Positions 33,473 through 44,799 of a DNA stretch of 64,000 bases are shown piece after piece (position 1 is the first letter of the stretch; the number at the start of each line of letters is the position of its first letter). Location: positions 90,130,501 to 90,194,500 of the forward strand of contig CM075346.1 in NCBI GenBank assembly GCA_037693485.1. Direction: 5' to 3'. This stretch comes from Kitagawia praeruptora (taxonomy: Eukaryota; Streptophyta; Magnoliopsida; Apiales; Apiaceae). The notes under the pieces were generated by a model that was not told the DNA's origin, made no database searches, and was given only the letters and a program-made list of their open reading frames with translations. Position numbers and translations under genes: made by a program.

Positions 33473-33644
33473 GAGTCCATATATCCTCTGGGCTCTGTCC
33501 CTTGCTCTTGTTAATACAAAAAGAGTGTCCATGGCGGACCCATTTTAACAAATAATTATTGTTTATTAAAATGGGCCCCGCCAAGGGTGCTCTTTTTGTA
33601 TTAAAAAGAACAGGGGATACAAAGGGGACAGAGGATCCGGACCC
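33473..33644. mobile_element. Foldback Mutator-type MITE with 9-bp target duplication
   Basis: 172 bp, almost wholly an inverted repeat (arms containing tacaaaaagag..gggcc..attttaa). It is flanked by attaaagag on both sides (33464-33472 and 33645-33653). A 9-bp duplication is typical of Mutator-like elements. Confidence 0.8.
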
Positions 33645-33729
33645 ATTAAAGAGCATGCAGATGGGTACAACTTTACCACCTAAAAAGTGATTATGTTGAA
33701 AATAATTAAGTTATCATAAAATATAGAAT

Positions 33730-33988
33730 TTTTTTCTTTTTTTGATAATCCAGTGTCCGGGCCAACTTGCACGCACCTCGACTAATCTGGAGGACATACT
33801 AGCACACTCATATCCCCGAGCCAACTTGCGCGCACCTCGACTAATCTGGAGGACATACTAGCACACTCATATCCCCGATCAAGGTAGGCCACTTAATCCC
33901 AGAGCATCCCAGGGAATCGAACTCGTGACCTTAAGGCAGCAAGCCTTAAGCGCCACTGCTCGACCATCTGAGACACCCCGTTGGGATG
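33730..33988 (-). mobile_element. tRNA-derived SINE (Au-like) with internal tandem duplication
   Basis: On the minus strand: A box (around TGGTCGAGCAGTGG), B box (GAGTTCGATTCCC), a 3' body ending GCAAGTTGGCCCGGACACTGG, and an A-rich tail (33730-33742). The 11-bp target duplication aaatatagaat is at 33719-33729 and 33989-33999. A 59-bp piece of the 3' body is present twice in tandem. The 3' body resembles Au-type plant SINEs; that assignment is from memory of the family. Confidence 0.8.
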
Positions 33989-34123
33989 AAATATAGAATA
34001 TTTACCATTCCACAAATTTGATTAGTATTGCTTTTGCGCTGTGCTCCCGAGTTAGAATATAGAGAGGAGAGAAGAGAACGCGAAAAAAAAATTAAAATTT
34101 TCTTTCAAAAGTGTGCTCCCGAA

Positions 34124-34734
34124 TCTATACTATACTATAATAAGCAAAAGGGGTATAATTTGTAGTTGGTTATCCCCTCTTTTTGGTTATCCTTTTTTTG
34201 GTTATCCCACTATTAAAAAATAATTTAAAAAAGAAAAAAAATAAAAAAAACAAAACATATACTGTTAGTAGCTTTCTATTCCAATTCAAAGATTACCTTT
34301 CCTCCATCACTCGCTAGATAAGATACGTATCAATAAAATAAAAAGGAAAACATGGCAAATGCAAGTTTGATAAAATCAGGAGGAGACCATTCGGGCTTAG
34401 ATAGAAAACTGATGAACTACTAGACTTGGGCCAGGAAAACAATTGGGCCGACTTAAACATGGAACAAATTCTTCGGGAAAACAAACATGACAATTAATTA
34501 ATGGATTTAAAAATCAAGACAACAGGTGCATGTCGGTCCTGAGAATTCATGGGCCTAGCGTGAAAAAAATAATAATTTGGGCCCTTTTATATATATAAAA
34601 ATATTGATAATGTTTTATTCAAATGAATTATATTTGTAAATATTATAGTCAAACTAATTTTTATAAAAAGAATAATATAGAGCCCAAAAAATGAAAGCAA
34701 AAAATAGTTAAATGATAAAATTGAAATTTAGAAA

Positions 34735-34736
<2 letters not shown>
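34124..34736 (+). mobile_element. Helitron 5' end of family F, followed by unclassified sequence
   Basis: tctatactatactataataagc after an A, continuing 'aaaaggggtataatttgtagttggttatcccc' as in the 35202 element, then unrelated AT-rich DNA. No 3' end is seen before 35613, so this may be a second, upstream 5' end of the element ending there. Confidence 0.45.

Positions 34737-34775
<39 letters not shown>
34737..34775. repeat. (TA)n microsatellite, left of MITE
   Basis: Uninterrupted TA repeat. A longer one (35134-35196) lies on the other side of the MITE, so the element landed in a TA run or the run was enlarged by it. Confidence 0.9.
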
Positions 34776-34779
<4 letters not shown>

Positions 34780-35131
34780 CTTACTCAAATAGAAACCAAA
34801 TTAAAATAGAAATTAGAAACTAAACTCTAATCTAATATTTAAAGCTAATCTAATGACCAAACTAGGGGGACCCCAATACAAAAAGTTCATAATATTCTAG
34901 GCTCCATCCAGCAAAAAAAAAAAAAAAAAAAAACTGTTCACTGCTGACGTGGCAGTGACGTCGGCGTGAACAGTTTTTTTTTTTTTTTTTTTTTTTGCTG
35001 GATGGAGCCAATAATTTTAAACACTTTTTGTGAAGGTGCCCCTGGCGGGGCCATTAGAATGAATGAAATAGAATTTATTTAATGTTAGTTTCTAGTTTCT
35101 ATTTAAGAGTTGGTTTCTATTTGATACTTTG

Positions 35132-35133
<2 letters not shown>
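34776..35133. mobile_element. MITE with long terminal inverted repeats and a central poly(A)/poly(T) hairpin
   Basis: Terminal repeats of about 48 bp: start gggtcttactcaaatagaaa, end (complement) ggcaaagtatcaaatagaaa. In the centre, ggctccatccagc-A(21)-ctgttcac faces gtgaacag-T(23)-gctggatggagcc (34901-35008), separated by a short GC-rich loop with tgacgtggcagtgacgtc. No coding frame. Confidence 0.7.

Positions 35134-35196
<63 letters not shown>
35134..35196. repeat. (TA)n microsatellite, right of MITE
   Basis: About 31 TA units. The next Helitron begins 6 bp further on. Confidence 0.9.
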
Positions 35197-35201
35197 TATC
35201 T

Positions 35202-35613
35202 TCTATACTATAAAAAGCGAAAGGGGAGCGAAAGGGGTATAATTTGTAGTTTGGTTACCCCTTATTTTTGGTTATCCCCATTCTCAATCGTTAGATCTTC
35301 AACTCAAATAGATCATGATCGTTAGATATAACATTACTAAAAGTTGGAGATCTAAGGTTCGAATCCCGCCAACAACATTTTAATATAAAATTAATATTAG
35401 ATTATGTTATATAAAAAAGTTGAAGGTTCGATTCCCACCAACAGCATATTAATTTAGATTTAATATTAAAAATTATTTATATACAAATGTCTAAATTAAA
35501 TTTGAATTCTCTCAACATATTAAAAGTAATATTTATAATATTATATATACTAAACTATAAGTAAATTAAAAAAAATTAAAAGTGACCCGTGCTTTGCACG
35601 GGCTATAAGCTAA
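35202..35613 (+). mobile_element. 412-bp Helitron (family F)
   Basis: 5' tctatactataaaaagcg; 3' hairpin cccgtgctttgcacggg, then CTAA/T at 35610-35613. Two internal segments carry ggttcgaatcccgccaac and ggttcgattcccaccaac, matching the tRNA B-box consensus. Confidence 0.78.
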
Positions 35614-35962
35614 TATTTTTTAAAAATCGTGTCAAGTTCCGTTTTCGAATTTAAAATAAGTCGAGGTACACTAATCCCCCCGTAGTTCAACTAACTTATC
35701 TAACTAAGTTGTGTACATATATAATTATAAATTATTTGTGATCATATATTCAATTTTTTTAAAAACAATATAATAAAATGTGCAAATTAATTCTTTTTTA
35801 TATTATAAAAGATTTAAAATTTGATGTTGGGAAAATAATATCAAATTTCCTAAACTCACGTCATGTCTATCATTATCAATATTGAGAGAGTAATGTGCAT
35901 GTTTACGTTCGATAATCAACTAATTATATTCTATTTACTTCAAAAAAAAAAACTAATCATAT
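35614..35962. other. AT-rich gap, nothing recognised
   Basis: No frame, hairpin or repeat that I can assign. Confidence 0.5.
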
Positions 35963-36292
35963 TCTATATATTAATACCTTATATATAATAAGCATAAGGG
36001 AGATCTTATCTAAATTTTTGGTCGTCGTCATTGTACTATCAAAAGCATATGATCCGTTGGATTAAAAAATTGGATTAAAAGTCATCTGTTGGATTATAAA
36101 TTATATCCTTATATATTTATTTATAATACCCTTTCTTCATCGATTTGTTTTTTTTCTTCATCATTAGAACTAAATTTAATTTAAAAATATCTTTATAAGA
36201 GGGATCTTATCCAAATTTTTTGGTCTGTACTACCAAAATTATAAGATCTGTTGGATTGAAACTAGACGATCAAGATTTAGATCACATAAATA

Positions 36293-36472
36293 GAAATTAT
36301 AATCTAAAAAGGATATAATTAGAAAAGGTTGTATTAGAAGTGAATTTTAAAAGAAAATTATAATCTAAAAAGGATATAATTAAAAAAGGTTCTATTATAA
36401 TTGAATTTTAAAAAGAAAATTATATTCTAAAAAGGATATAATTAAAAGAAGTTGTATTAGAATTGAATTTTA
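36293..36472. repeat. Three tandem copies of a ~61-bp unit
   Basis: Units start gaaattataatctaaaaagg at 36293, 36353 and 36415 and differ by a few bases. A second pair of longer repeats (about 157 bp, starting near 36783 and 36940) follows. Confidence 0.75.
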
Positions 36473-37337
36473 TTTTTTATTTATTAGTATTAAAAATTTC
36501 ATATTTACTATTTGGCCTCTATCTTGAGATCTAAAAATCAGATTTGAATGATTTTACAATCCATGCGAACCTCATAAAATTATCTTTAATTTAGTGATGC
36601 TTTAATAATTATTATTCAAATAGAAACACTCAGAATATCAAGAAAAAAATATAATTACGAAATTTTACATTAATCCTAATCTATGTAGAAGTTCTACATT
36701 GATAATGTTATCAATTGTAGAAAACCTAATTGTATATGATTTAAATCATTGACATATACATTTTCGTATTTCAATATAAATATACTTTTTATTTTATAAC
36801 ATATTAAAATATAAAACATTTTTTATGCTAAATCCAACGATTTTCATCTATTTATTTTAAGATCTTTGTCGTACGAAGGAATGGACGATTATCAAAATTT
36901 TGGACAAAATCTATCTTATATAAATATATATACGGAGTACTTTTTAGTTTATAACATATTAAAATATAAAACATTTTTTATGCTAGATTCAACGGTTTTC
37001 ATCTATTTATTTTAAGATCTTTGTCATACGGAGGAATAGACTATCGATTATCAAAATTTCGGACAAAATCTCTCTTACACTTATTATTAAAATTATATTT
37101 GATTGTGAGTAGAATTATCTTTAAATGATTATAAGGATATTTTGATAATCAAAACGAATTATAAGTAGAATTCATAAATCAAATAGAATTGTCAACTTAA
37201 AAAATCGTCAATTTCTTCTCTTTTTTGTTTCTGCGTAGATTTAATTATATTAAACCATCATTAATTTAAAGATTATTTTGTTAATTTCATGTGGGCTGTA
37301 AACGTCCAAATCAAATTTTAAAATTCAAGATAGAGTA

Positions 37338-38432
37338 TGTTAGGTCCGGAATAACGTAGAAGGGGGGTTGAATACGTTATTTAAAAATACTTCGATTTTT
37401 GATGTGGATATGAAATCAAAAATACTAAATCGAAATAACACAACTGTGTGGGAAATATCTTTAAATAGATAAAACCCGGAGGTTTGCTACACAATCTAAT
37501 CCTATATATGGATCAGCTACAAAATCAAACACTCCTAAGGATAGTTTAGGCACGAGGACCTTCTACCCGACACTTCCTGAAAGCGGGCTAAGCCGGCTTT
37601 CCTACTAGATGGACTGTCTAGCAGCTTACACAGAGATGATATAAGAGAGAGAATAGAAAGTTGTGTGTTGAGGTGTGTTTTGAAATGAAATACAACATGC
37701 CTATTTATAGATTTTAGAAAGTCATTATTTGGCACTATTCCAACAACCCCCAAATAGTAACCGAGCACTATTCCAACAACCCCAGCTACTATTCCAACAA
37801 CCACAGTTACTATTCCAACAACCACAGTTACTATTCCAATTTCGGTTACTATTCATATGAATAGTGATTTCGGTTACTATTCATATTCTCTTCTGTTTAT
37901 TTTGCTATTTTAATTCTTCTCAGAAAATAGTTCAAGTACCAGATTAATTTAATTATTTATTATAAATAATTAATTAATCTGTTACTTAGTTGATTTTCAG
38001 AGTAAATTAATTTTTGACAATACCTTGAAATATTATGTATGTCCTTGATCGTCAATAGGCTTTGGCAATTCTTTCTGTGAATTAATGTGTTGATCCTTCT
38101 CTTATGTGCTGACACTTAGTGCACTGGTCTGGTTCACAAGTGACTAGCACTGATCTTGATCTTCACACCTTCGTTACATTCCAATTGATTAGCCTGCAGC
38201 AATATCTTCAAATAATACATGGAATCTTTTGGCCCTTCAACTGAATCATCTGTACATCTTATTCTGTTACTGAGGCTTGATCATGTTAATGAACTTCTTT
38301 CAGCGACTTGATCCTTGTCGGTGCCTGTTCTTCAAATTTCACGATCCCTGTATAGAGTTAATATTATTTATCTTTTATCCTAGTTGAGTTATATACGTCC
38401 TCTATTACATATTACATTCATTATGCTTTACA
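37338..38432 (-). repeat. 3' LTR of the copia element
   Basis: 1,095 bp. Contains several copies of 'actattccaacaacc(c/a)c' (37733-37835) and one copy of the palindrome ACTATTCATATGAATAGT (37848-37865). An apparent 96-codon frame here is made of this repeat and is not a gene. Confidence 0.9.
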
Positions 38433-38446
38433 ATCTCCCCCTATTT
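38433..38446 (-). other. Polypurine tract of the copia element
   Basis: Minus strand CAAATAGGGGGAGAT, directly before the 3' LTR. Confidence 0.75.
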
Positions 38447-38662
38447 GATTGTTAGGGTTTGACAAACAAATTCCTAGAGGATAACTCAACTGATACAACA
38501 AAAAATGAAATACAAAGATAAATAATATTAAAGCACATTCTGGATCAAATATACATTTTCCAGATTTTTAAATTTGAACAAGTGCAAGACAATTGTTCCT
38601 CTAGACTGAACATATCTTCAAGTTTGCCTTTGCTTTCTTTCCACATAGCACTGATACTCCAA

Positions 38663-39777
38663 TTAGCTTTTCCTTTCCCAAAATAAAGTTAATTCCGTGT
38701 CAACAACCTTTTCCTTGCCCTTACGCCTAGTAGATTTTTCTTGATCATCCACCTTCTCCCCCTCAGTTGCGTTATCCTCCAGATTAGTAGGATGAGGAGT
38801 TGGTAAATTAGACGAAGATGGCTTTACTAAGGAGTTGATTGCATGACTAAACTGGGCTGCCATGGAACTTAATTGAACCTGGAATGCATCATGTTGAATA
38901 AGTTGCAAATTTTTGATTTCTCCAATGGACTTACAAATATTTGACAACTCTTTCTCCATTGTTTGGACCCGTGTAAGAAGTCTGCTATATTCCTTTCTGG
39001 TTACAAGTGCATGTGGTTGAGTAGGTTGCTCACTTGTACATTCTGCAGGTGTTTCACTCAACACTCTATATGCACTCGGTTTAGTGGTTTGGGTTACACT
39101 TACATGTTCTGTTGGTGTTTCCCTCAACTTTCCTCTAGAGCTTCCACCGATATGTGTACCTGCAAATGAAATCATCCTAGCCCTTTTTCAGAGGTCACGG
39201 ATGGTGCAATGAAAGTTCGTGAGCTTCCGTCCTCGCGTGAAGCGAGTTGCCGACCACTGGTAAAAGGTGGTAAATCTCGAAAGAGATCCAGAGATTTTCC
39301 CTCTGGGAGGTTAAACTTGAATCGATTAAATGGCACAAAACCCAAGTTTCCCTCGTACGTCTGTGAAGACACTTGGTTCATAAAAGAACCTCCTACTGAT
39401 GGAACTTTCCGTAAGATGGAAGATTCACCAGCAGTTATTGAGGTAGGTAATTCCACCTCGGATGCCTGTGAAGGCATTTGATCTTTAGAAAGATCATCAA
39501 CCACTCTTATGTTCCGTGAAATGGAACTCAAGATAGTTGCTCCCGTCAATTCAACCTCATTTACATTTGCACTCATTGGATAAGAAAGAATTGTTTCACT
39601 AACAGTTGCCGTTACCTCAAGTTCATTGGCTTTACTCCGTTTAGAATGAGGTAGAGCGGCTGATGTAACTAACTCCTTATGTGGTGCTGCTGAGGCACTA
39701 TCTCCCTCAATAATGTGAATAACTGGTCGTTTAAGTGACAATTGAGGTGTAGGAGTTTGTTGTGTTAGTGTTTGCAT
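38663..39777 (-). pseudogene. Env-like 3' ORF region of the copia element, in two frames
   Basis: The first frame, 39777-39172, has 201 residues: Ser/Thr/Pro-rich, with basic patches (HSKRSKANE). The second, 39175-38663, has 170 residues: a coiled-coil helix (about residues 60-115) and a basic tail RRKGKEKVV. The stop of the first overlaps the start of the second as ATGA, so this is either one ORF broken by a frameshift or two overlapping ones. A coiled-coil ORF downstream of pol is typical of SIRE-type elements, where it is called env-like; I see no clear membrane segment or signal peptide. Confidence 0.5.
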
Positions 39778-39811
39778 TTGTAGAATGGGCTCTTCGACCT
39801 GTATTCAATAC

Positions 39812-41182
39812 TCAACAATAAGTTTGTAGATCAGCATTTATTTCTTCATTCTCAAATCTCAGCTGGTCATGTTCATCAAAATCTTCAAGTCCTGTTATCT
39901 TTTTATCATCAAAAGACACATGGATAGATTCCATGACCACTTTTGTTCTCAGATTATACACTCTGAATGCTTTTGTTGATAGTGGGTATCCAACAAAGAT
40001 TCCTTCATCAGCTTTTAAATCAAATTTGGAAAGCTGTTCTGGATGAGTCTTAAGAACAAAACATTTACATCCAAACACATGAAAGTACTTCAGGTTCGAC
40101 TTCTTCTTTTTCACCATCTCATATAGTGTTTTACCATGCTTGTTTATGAGTGTAGCATTCTGTGTGAAACAAGCAGCTTGCACAACTTCATCCCAGAAGT
40201 AAGTTGGCAGCTTTGCTTCATCAAGCATGGTCCTTGCAGCTTCTATGAGAGTCCTGTTCTTTCTCTCTACTACTCCATTTTGTTGTGGAGTTCCAGGTGC
40301 AGAGAATTCTTTTTTTATTCCATTTTCTTTACAAAACTCTTCCATGACTACATTCTTGAACTCAGTGCCATTATCACTCCTTATGATTTTCACTGTATGC
40401 TTAGATCCTTTGTCCAGTTGTCTGACATGCTCTGTTAAGATTGATGCAGTTTCTTCTTTCTTGTGCATGAAATATACCCATGTATATCTGGTGTATTCAT
40501 CAACAATAACCAAAGCATATCTTTTCTTTCCAATAGACATTATATTTACTGGACCAAATAAATCAACATGCAATAAGTGATATGGCTCAAGAATTGAGGA
40601 TTCAGTCTTACTTTTGAATGAAGTTTTCCTTTTATTTGCCTTTTGACATGAGTCACATAGGCCATCTGGAGTAAAAACTGATTTGGGCAATCCTCTCACA
40701 AGATCTTTCTTCACTAGCTCATTAATGCTGTTGAAATTCAGATGAGAAAGTCTCTTGTGCCAATCCCAGCTTTCTTCAATTGATGCTCTACTCAGTAGAC
40801 AGATTGCAGAGCCATCAGAGTTTGTTGAAAGCTTGGCTTCATAAATGTTACCATGCCTGTATCCCTTCAGAACAACTTTTCCTGTAGATTTGCTTACAAC
40901 TTCACCGTGTTCTTCAAAGAAATCCACATGATAACCTCTGTCACAGATTTGACTCACACTTAGTAGATTATGTTTGAGTCCTGAGACTAGAGCTACAGAT
41001 TCAATGATGACATTCCCAAGTTTGATATTGCCATATCCCAGAGTCCTTCCTATGTTGCCATCTCCATAAAAAACACTTGGGCCAGCCTTCTCCACAAATT
41101 CTGATAGCAGGGCTTTATTTCCAGTCATGTGTCCTGAGCATCCACTGTCCAGAACAAGGATATTTTTCATGTTACCCTGCAA
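39812..41182 (-). pseudogene. Copia protease and integrase
   Basis: 456 residues. Protease: VLDSGCSGHMTG near the N-terminus. Integrase: zinc-binding HKRLSHLNF..CDSCQKANK, then the catalytic triad in HVDLFGP, RSDNGTEF and NGVVERKN, and the C-terminal GKCK-type FGCKCFV and KADEGIFVGYP motifs. The frame ends soon after the integrase, where reverse transcriptase would be expected. It is separated from gag by two stops (TAG near 41195 and TGA about 12 bp later), and no polymerase follows. Confidence 0.85.
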
Positions 41183-41194
41183 TCACAAAAACCA

Positions 41195-43420
41195 CTAATG
41201 ATTAGTTTTAAGGACCCAGATTTGCTTGGATCCTTTGGCCTTATTAAGTTTGTTAGCTTTTGCAGCAGAAGTCTTATCAGAGTTTGTGCTAACATTCTTT
41301 TTATCAGAATTTATACATGTAGAATCAATCTTGAATTTATTCAAAGAGGGTTTAAGTTCATAATAATCATAATACAACTTATGATACTCTTTGCATGTAT
41401 AAATAGAATGCCAAATACTGCCACAGTGAAAACAAGGATTCTGTGGCTTAAACCTAACTGAACCACTCTTAACTCCTGACTTAGGAGGTATAGAGTTTAT
41501 ATTTTTATTCTTCCTGCAAAAAGTAGCAAGATGGTTAGGATTTCCACAGTTGTAACATTTCTTCCTAGGAGCATTGGAAATAGGCATATAGTTATTGCTT
41601 TTATTGATGCCTACCTTTCCATTTCTATTTTTCCTAGGTTCTTTTACCTTGTTCACTCTTTTTAACTCATTCAGCTTGTGTTTAAGCTGTTTCTGAGACA
41701 ATAAACTAATATTTACTGATTTGACTTCATCCTATTTTGGTTTGTCAGATTTTGGTACAAACCTCATATGATTAAGTTTGGGTTTTGCAGCTTTTTCAGT
41801 AAATACAGGTTTAGAGGTCTCAGCTTCTAGGTTGGCAGTTTTCTTTTTATCAGTGTAACCTAGACCTTCTTTTCAACAATCATTCTCTATGATAATCTGA
41901 GTAGTTTTCCCATAATTAGTCCAAGTTTTAATAATGTTTCTTTCTTTAGCAAGTTCAGATTCAAGATAAGCATGCTTTTTCAATAATTCAGTTTTAACAA
42001 AAATAGCATCATCTCTCTCTTTCTGAATTTTTAACATCTGGACTAATTCTAATTCTAGATAGTCATTTCTCTTTCTAAGGTCTAGACTTTCAGATTTTAT
42101 TCTTTCATTTTCTAAAGTCTGATCTCTGTAGCTAACATGCAAGTTTTTAAGAAAGAGTCTTAACTCAGATATATCAGTAGTATCAAAAGCTAGAGTAGAG
42201 TGAGGTACCTTGGTCTCAGTAGTTTCAGAGATACTATCAACATTTGCCATCAAGGCATAGTTCACCTCATCTTCAGAGTCTGAAGTGTCAGCCCAGTCCT
42301 TCTTCTTTGTGATGTAAGCTTGACCTTTATCAGCTTTGGCTTTCTTGCATTCAGGTGCAAAATGTCCTTTCTCACCACAATTATAGCATTTGATCTTGGA
42401 CTTGTCCACTTTCCCAGACCTGTTTTCCTTTCCTTCAGCTTTTCTGAAATTCTTCTTTTCGAAATTTGAATCTCTTCGTGTGAATTTATTTCTTTTCCTG
42501 AAGTTCTTGTAAGCCATCTTCTTGAAGCTTCTTACCATCAGGGCTGCAAGTTGTATCATCTCAACATCACTACCCTCATTATCAGAGTCTGTGAGATTGT
42601 CAAAGTTTGTGTCATCATCAGAGTTTGATGATTCAGTATCAGACTTTGTAATGGATTGACTCTTTTTCACAGTAACTTCTTTAGAAGCTTTTTCCTCAAC
42701 TTTAAGAGCAATTATCTTGGACTTGCCTCCATGCATTTTACTTCTTTGTTCCATCTCAAGCTCATGAGTTTTGAGCATTCCATAGATTTCATCAAGAGAC
42801 ATGTCTTCCATATTATGATTGTCTCTGATGGTAGTGGCTTTTAAATCCCACTTCTCAGGAAGAGCCAACAAGAATTTCAGATTGGAGTCTTCAAGATCAT
42901 ACTCTTTATCTACCAGTGATAGATCATTCAGCAATTTCAGGAATCTGTCATATATATCTGTTAATGACTCATCAGTATTTGAGTCAAAGTGCTCGTACTC
43001 CTGTGTGAGTATTGTTCTCCTGTTCTTTTTGATGGCTTTGGTTCCTTGACATCTGACTTCCAAAGCATCCCAAATCTCCTTAGCAGTTTTGCATCCAATG
43101 ACCCTGTTAGACATAACATTGTCAAGGGCGTTATGTAATAAATGCCTTACCTTGGCATCATTACTAATAGAGGAGATATCTTCAGGGGTGTAGTCTTTTT
43201 TCTCCTTTGGAATCGTTTTCTGTTCCTCTCCAGCAATTGCAACAGACAATTTGGTAGGCTTATATGGGCCATCATGGATTCTATCTAAGTACTATGGATC
43301 TGTAGCCTCCAGAAACATTTCCATCTTCACCTTCCATATGGGATATTCTGATGCCCTGAGTATTGGAACTCTAATTGATTCATATCTGCTTGTTGTTGGA
43401 GTTTGTGTTTTCTCTGTCAT
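41195..43420 (-). pseudogene. Copia gag with three in-frame stops
   Basis: Starts at an ATG complementary to 43418-43420. Stops interrupt the same frame at 43292-43294 (TAG), about 41873 (TGA) and about 41733 (TAG); reading continues in frame through all of them. Features: the Gag helical region typical of copia, a zinc knuckle CYNCGEKGHFAPEC (about 42350-42400), acidic and coiled-coil parts, and a second zinc knuckle CYNCGNPNHLATFC (about 41525-41565). In intact elements this frame runs on into protease. Confidence 0.82.
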
Positions 43421-43465
43421 GATTGTATAGCTTTTTGGATCTTAACTGTTGTATAATAACAGAGT

Positions 43466-43479
43466 GGCTCTGATGCCAA
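43466..43479 (-). other. Primer binding site of the copia element
   Basis: Minus strand TGGCATCAGAGCCA, one base from the usual copia site for initiator tRNA-Met (TGGTATCAGAGCCA). It lies 1 bp inside the 5' LTR. Confidence 0.75.
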
Positions 43480-43480
43480 T

Positions 43481-44645
43481 TGTTAGGTCCGGAATAACGT
43501 AGAAGGGGGGTTGAATACGTTATTTAAAAATACTTCGATTTTTTATGTGGATATGAAATCAAAAATACTAAATCGAAATAACACAACTGTGTGGAAAATA
43601 TCTTTAAATAGATAAAACCCGGAGGTTTGCTACACAATCTAATCCTATATATGGATCAGCTACAAAATCAAACACTCCTAAGGATAGTTTAGGCACGAGG
43701 ACTTCTACCCGACACTTCCTGAAAGCGGGCTAAGCCGGCTTTCCTACTAGATGGACTGTCTAGCAGCTTACACAGAGATGATATAAGAGAGAGAATAGAA
43801 AGTTGTGTGTTGAGGTGTGTTTTGAAATGAAATACAACATGCCTATTTATAGATTTTAGAAAGTCACTATTTGGCACTATTCCAACAACCCCCAAATAGT
43901 AACCGAGCACTATTCCAACAACCACAGTTACTATTCCAACAACCGCAGTTACTATTCATATGAATAGTACTATTCATATGAATAGTGATTTTGGTTACTA
44001 TTCATATGAATAGTACTATTCATATGAATAGTACTATTCATATGAATATTGATTTCGGTTACTATTCATATGAATAGTGATTTTGGTTACTATTCATATT
44101 CTCTTCTATTTATTTTTCTGTTTTAATTCTTCTCAGAAAATACTTCAAGTACCAGATTAATTTAATTATTTATTATAAATAATTAATTAATCTGTTACAT
44201 AGTTGATTTTCAGAGTAAATTAATTTTTGACAATACCTTGAAATATTATGTATGTCCTTGATCGTCAATAGCCTTTGGCAATTCTTTCTGTGAATTAATG
44301 TGTTGATCTTTCTCTTATGTGCTGACACTTAGTGCACTGGTCTGGTTCACAAGTGATTAGCACTGATCTTGATCTTCACACCTTCGTTACATTCCAATTG
44401 ATTAGCCTGCAGCAATATCTTCAAATAATACATGGAATCTTTTGGCCCTTCAACTGAATCATCTGTACATCTTATTCTGTCATTGAGGCTTGATCATGTT
44501 AATGAACTTCTTTCAGCGACTTGATCCTTGTCGGTGCCTGTTCTTCAAATTTCACGATCCCTGTATAGAGTTAATATTATTTATCTTTTATCCTAGTTGA
44601 GTTATATACGTCCTCTATTACATATTACATTCATTATGCTTTACA
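43481..44645 (-). repeat. 5' LTR of the copia element
   Basis: 1,165 bp, longer than the other LTR mainly because of extra palindrome copies at 43951-44078. Confidence 0.9.
43951..44078. repeat. Expanded palindrome array in the copia 5' LTR
   Basis: Six copies of the 18-bp perfect palindrome ACTATTCATATGAATAGT (one ends in TATT), some abutting and some separated by 'gatttyggtt'. The partner LTR has one copy. Confidence 0.9.
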
Positions 44646-44799
44646 GAGTACAAATATTAAATCGAACATGTAAAATCTTATATATATCAATTTTTAAACA
44701 CCAATTTGATATGTAAATTAATAACTTATAAAATTTCATAAATGTAATATAATTGTAGATATTAAAAAGGAGCTGTGCGTTGCACGGGTTATAAGCTAA

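Larger units (their letters stand above)
37338..44645 (-). mobile_element. Complete Ty1-copia element lacking reverse transcriptase
   Basis: LTRs at 37338-38432 and 43481-44645, both TG..CA; target duplication gagta (37333-37337, 44646-44650). Read on the minus strand: 5' LTR, primer binding site, gag, protease, integrase, then directly an env-like region, polypurine tract and 3' LTR. No reverse transcriptase or RNase H sequence is present, and only 34 bp separate the integrase frame from the next. The gag, long LTRs and coiled-coil 3' ORF suggest the SIRE/Maximus branch; this is inference. LTR differences are of order 1 percent apart from repeat expansion. Confidence 0.9.
35963..44799 (+). 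mobile_element. Helitron split by the copia element
   Basis: Probable 5' end tctatatattaatacc at 35963, with 'ataataagcataaggg' as in other Helitrons here. The 3' hairpin gtgcgttgcac and CTAA/T end at 44799. Without the copia insertion and its TSD it would be about 1.5 kb. It has internal tandem repeats at 36293-36472 and 36783-37080. The 3' end is clear; the 5' end is less certain. Confidence 0.5.

Noticed and set aside
37535..37825. Frame encoding a VVGIV repeat
   Set aside because: Produced by the short tandem repeat in the copia LTR.
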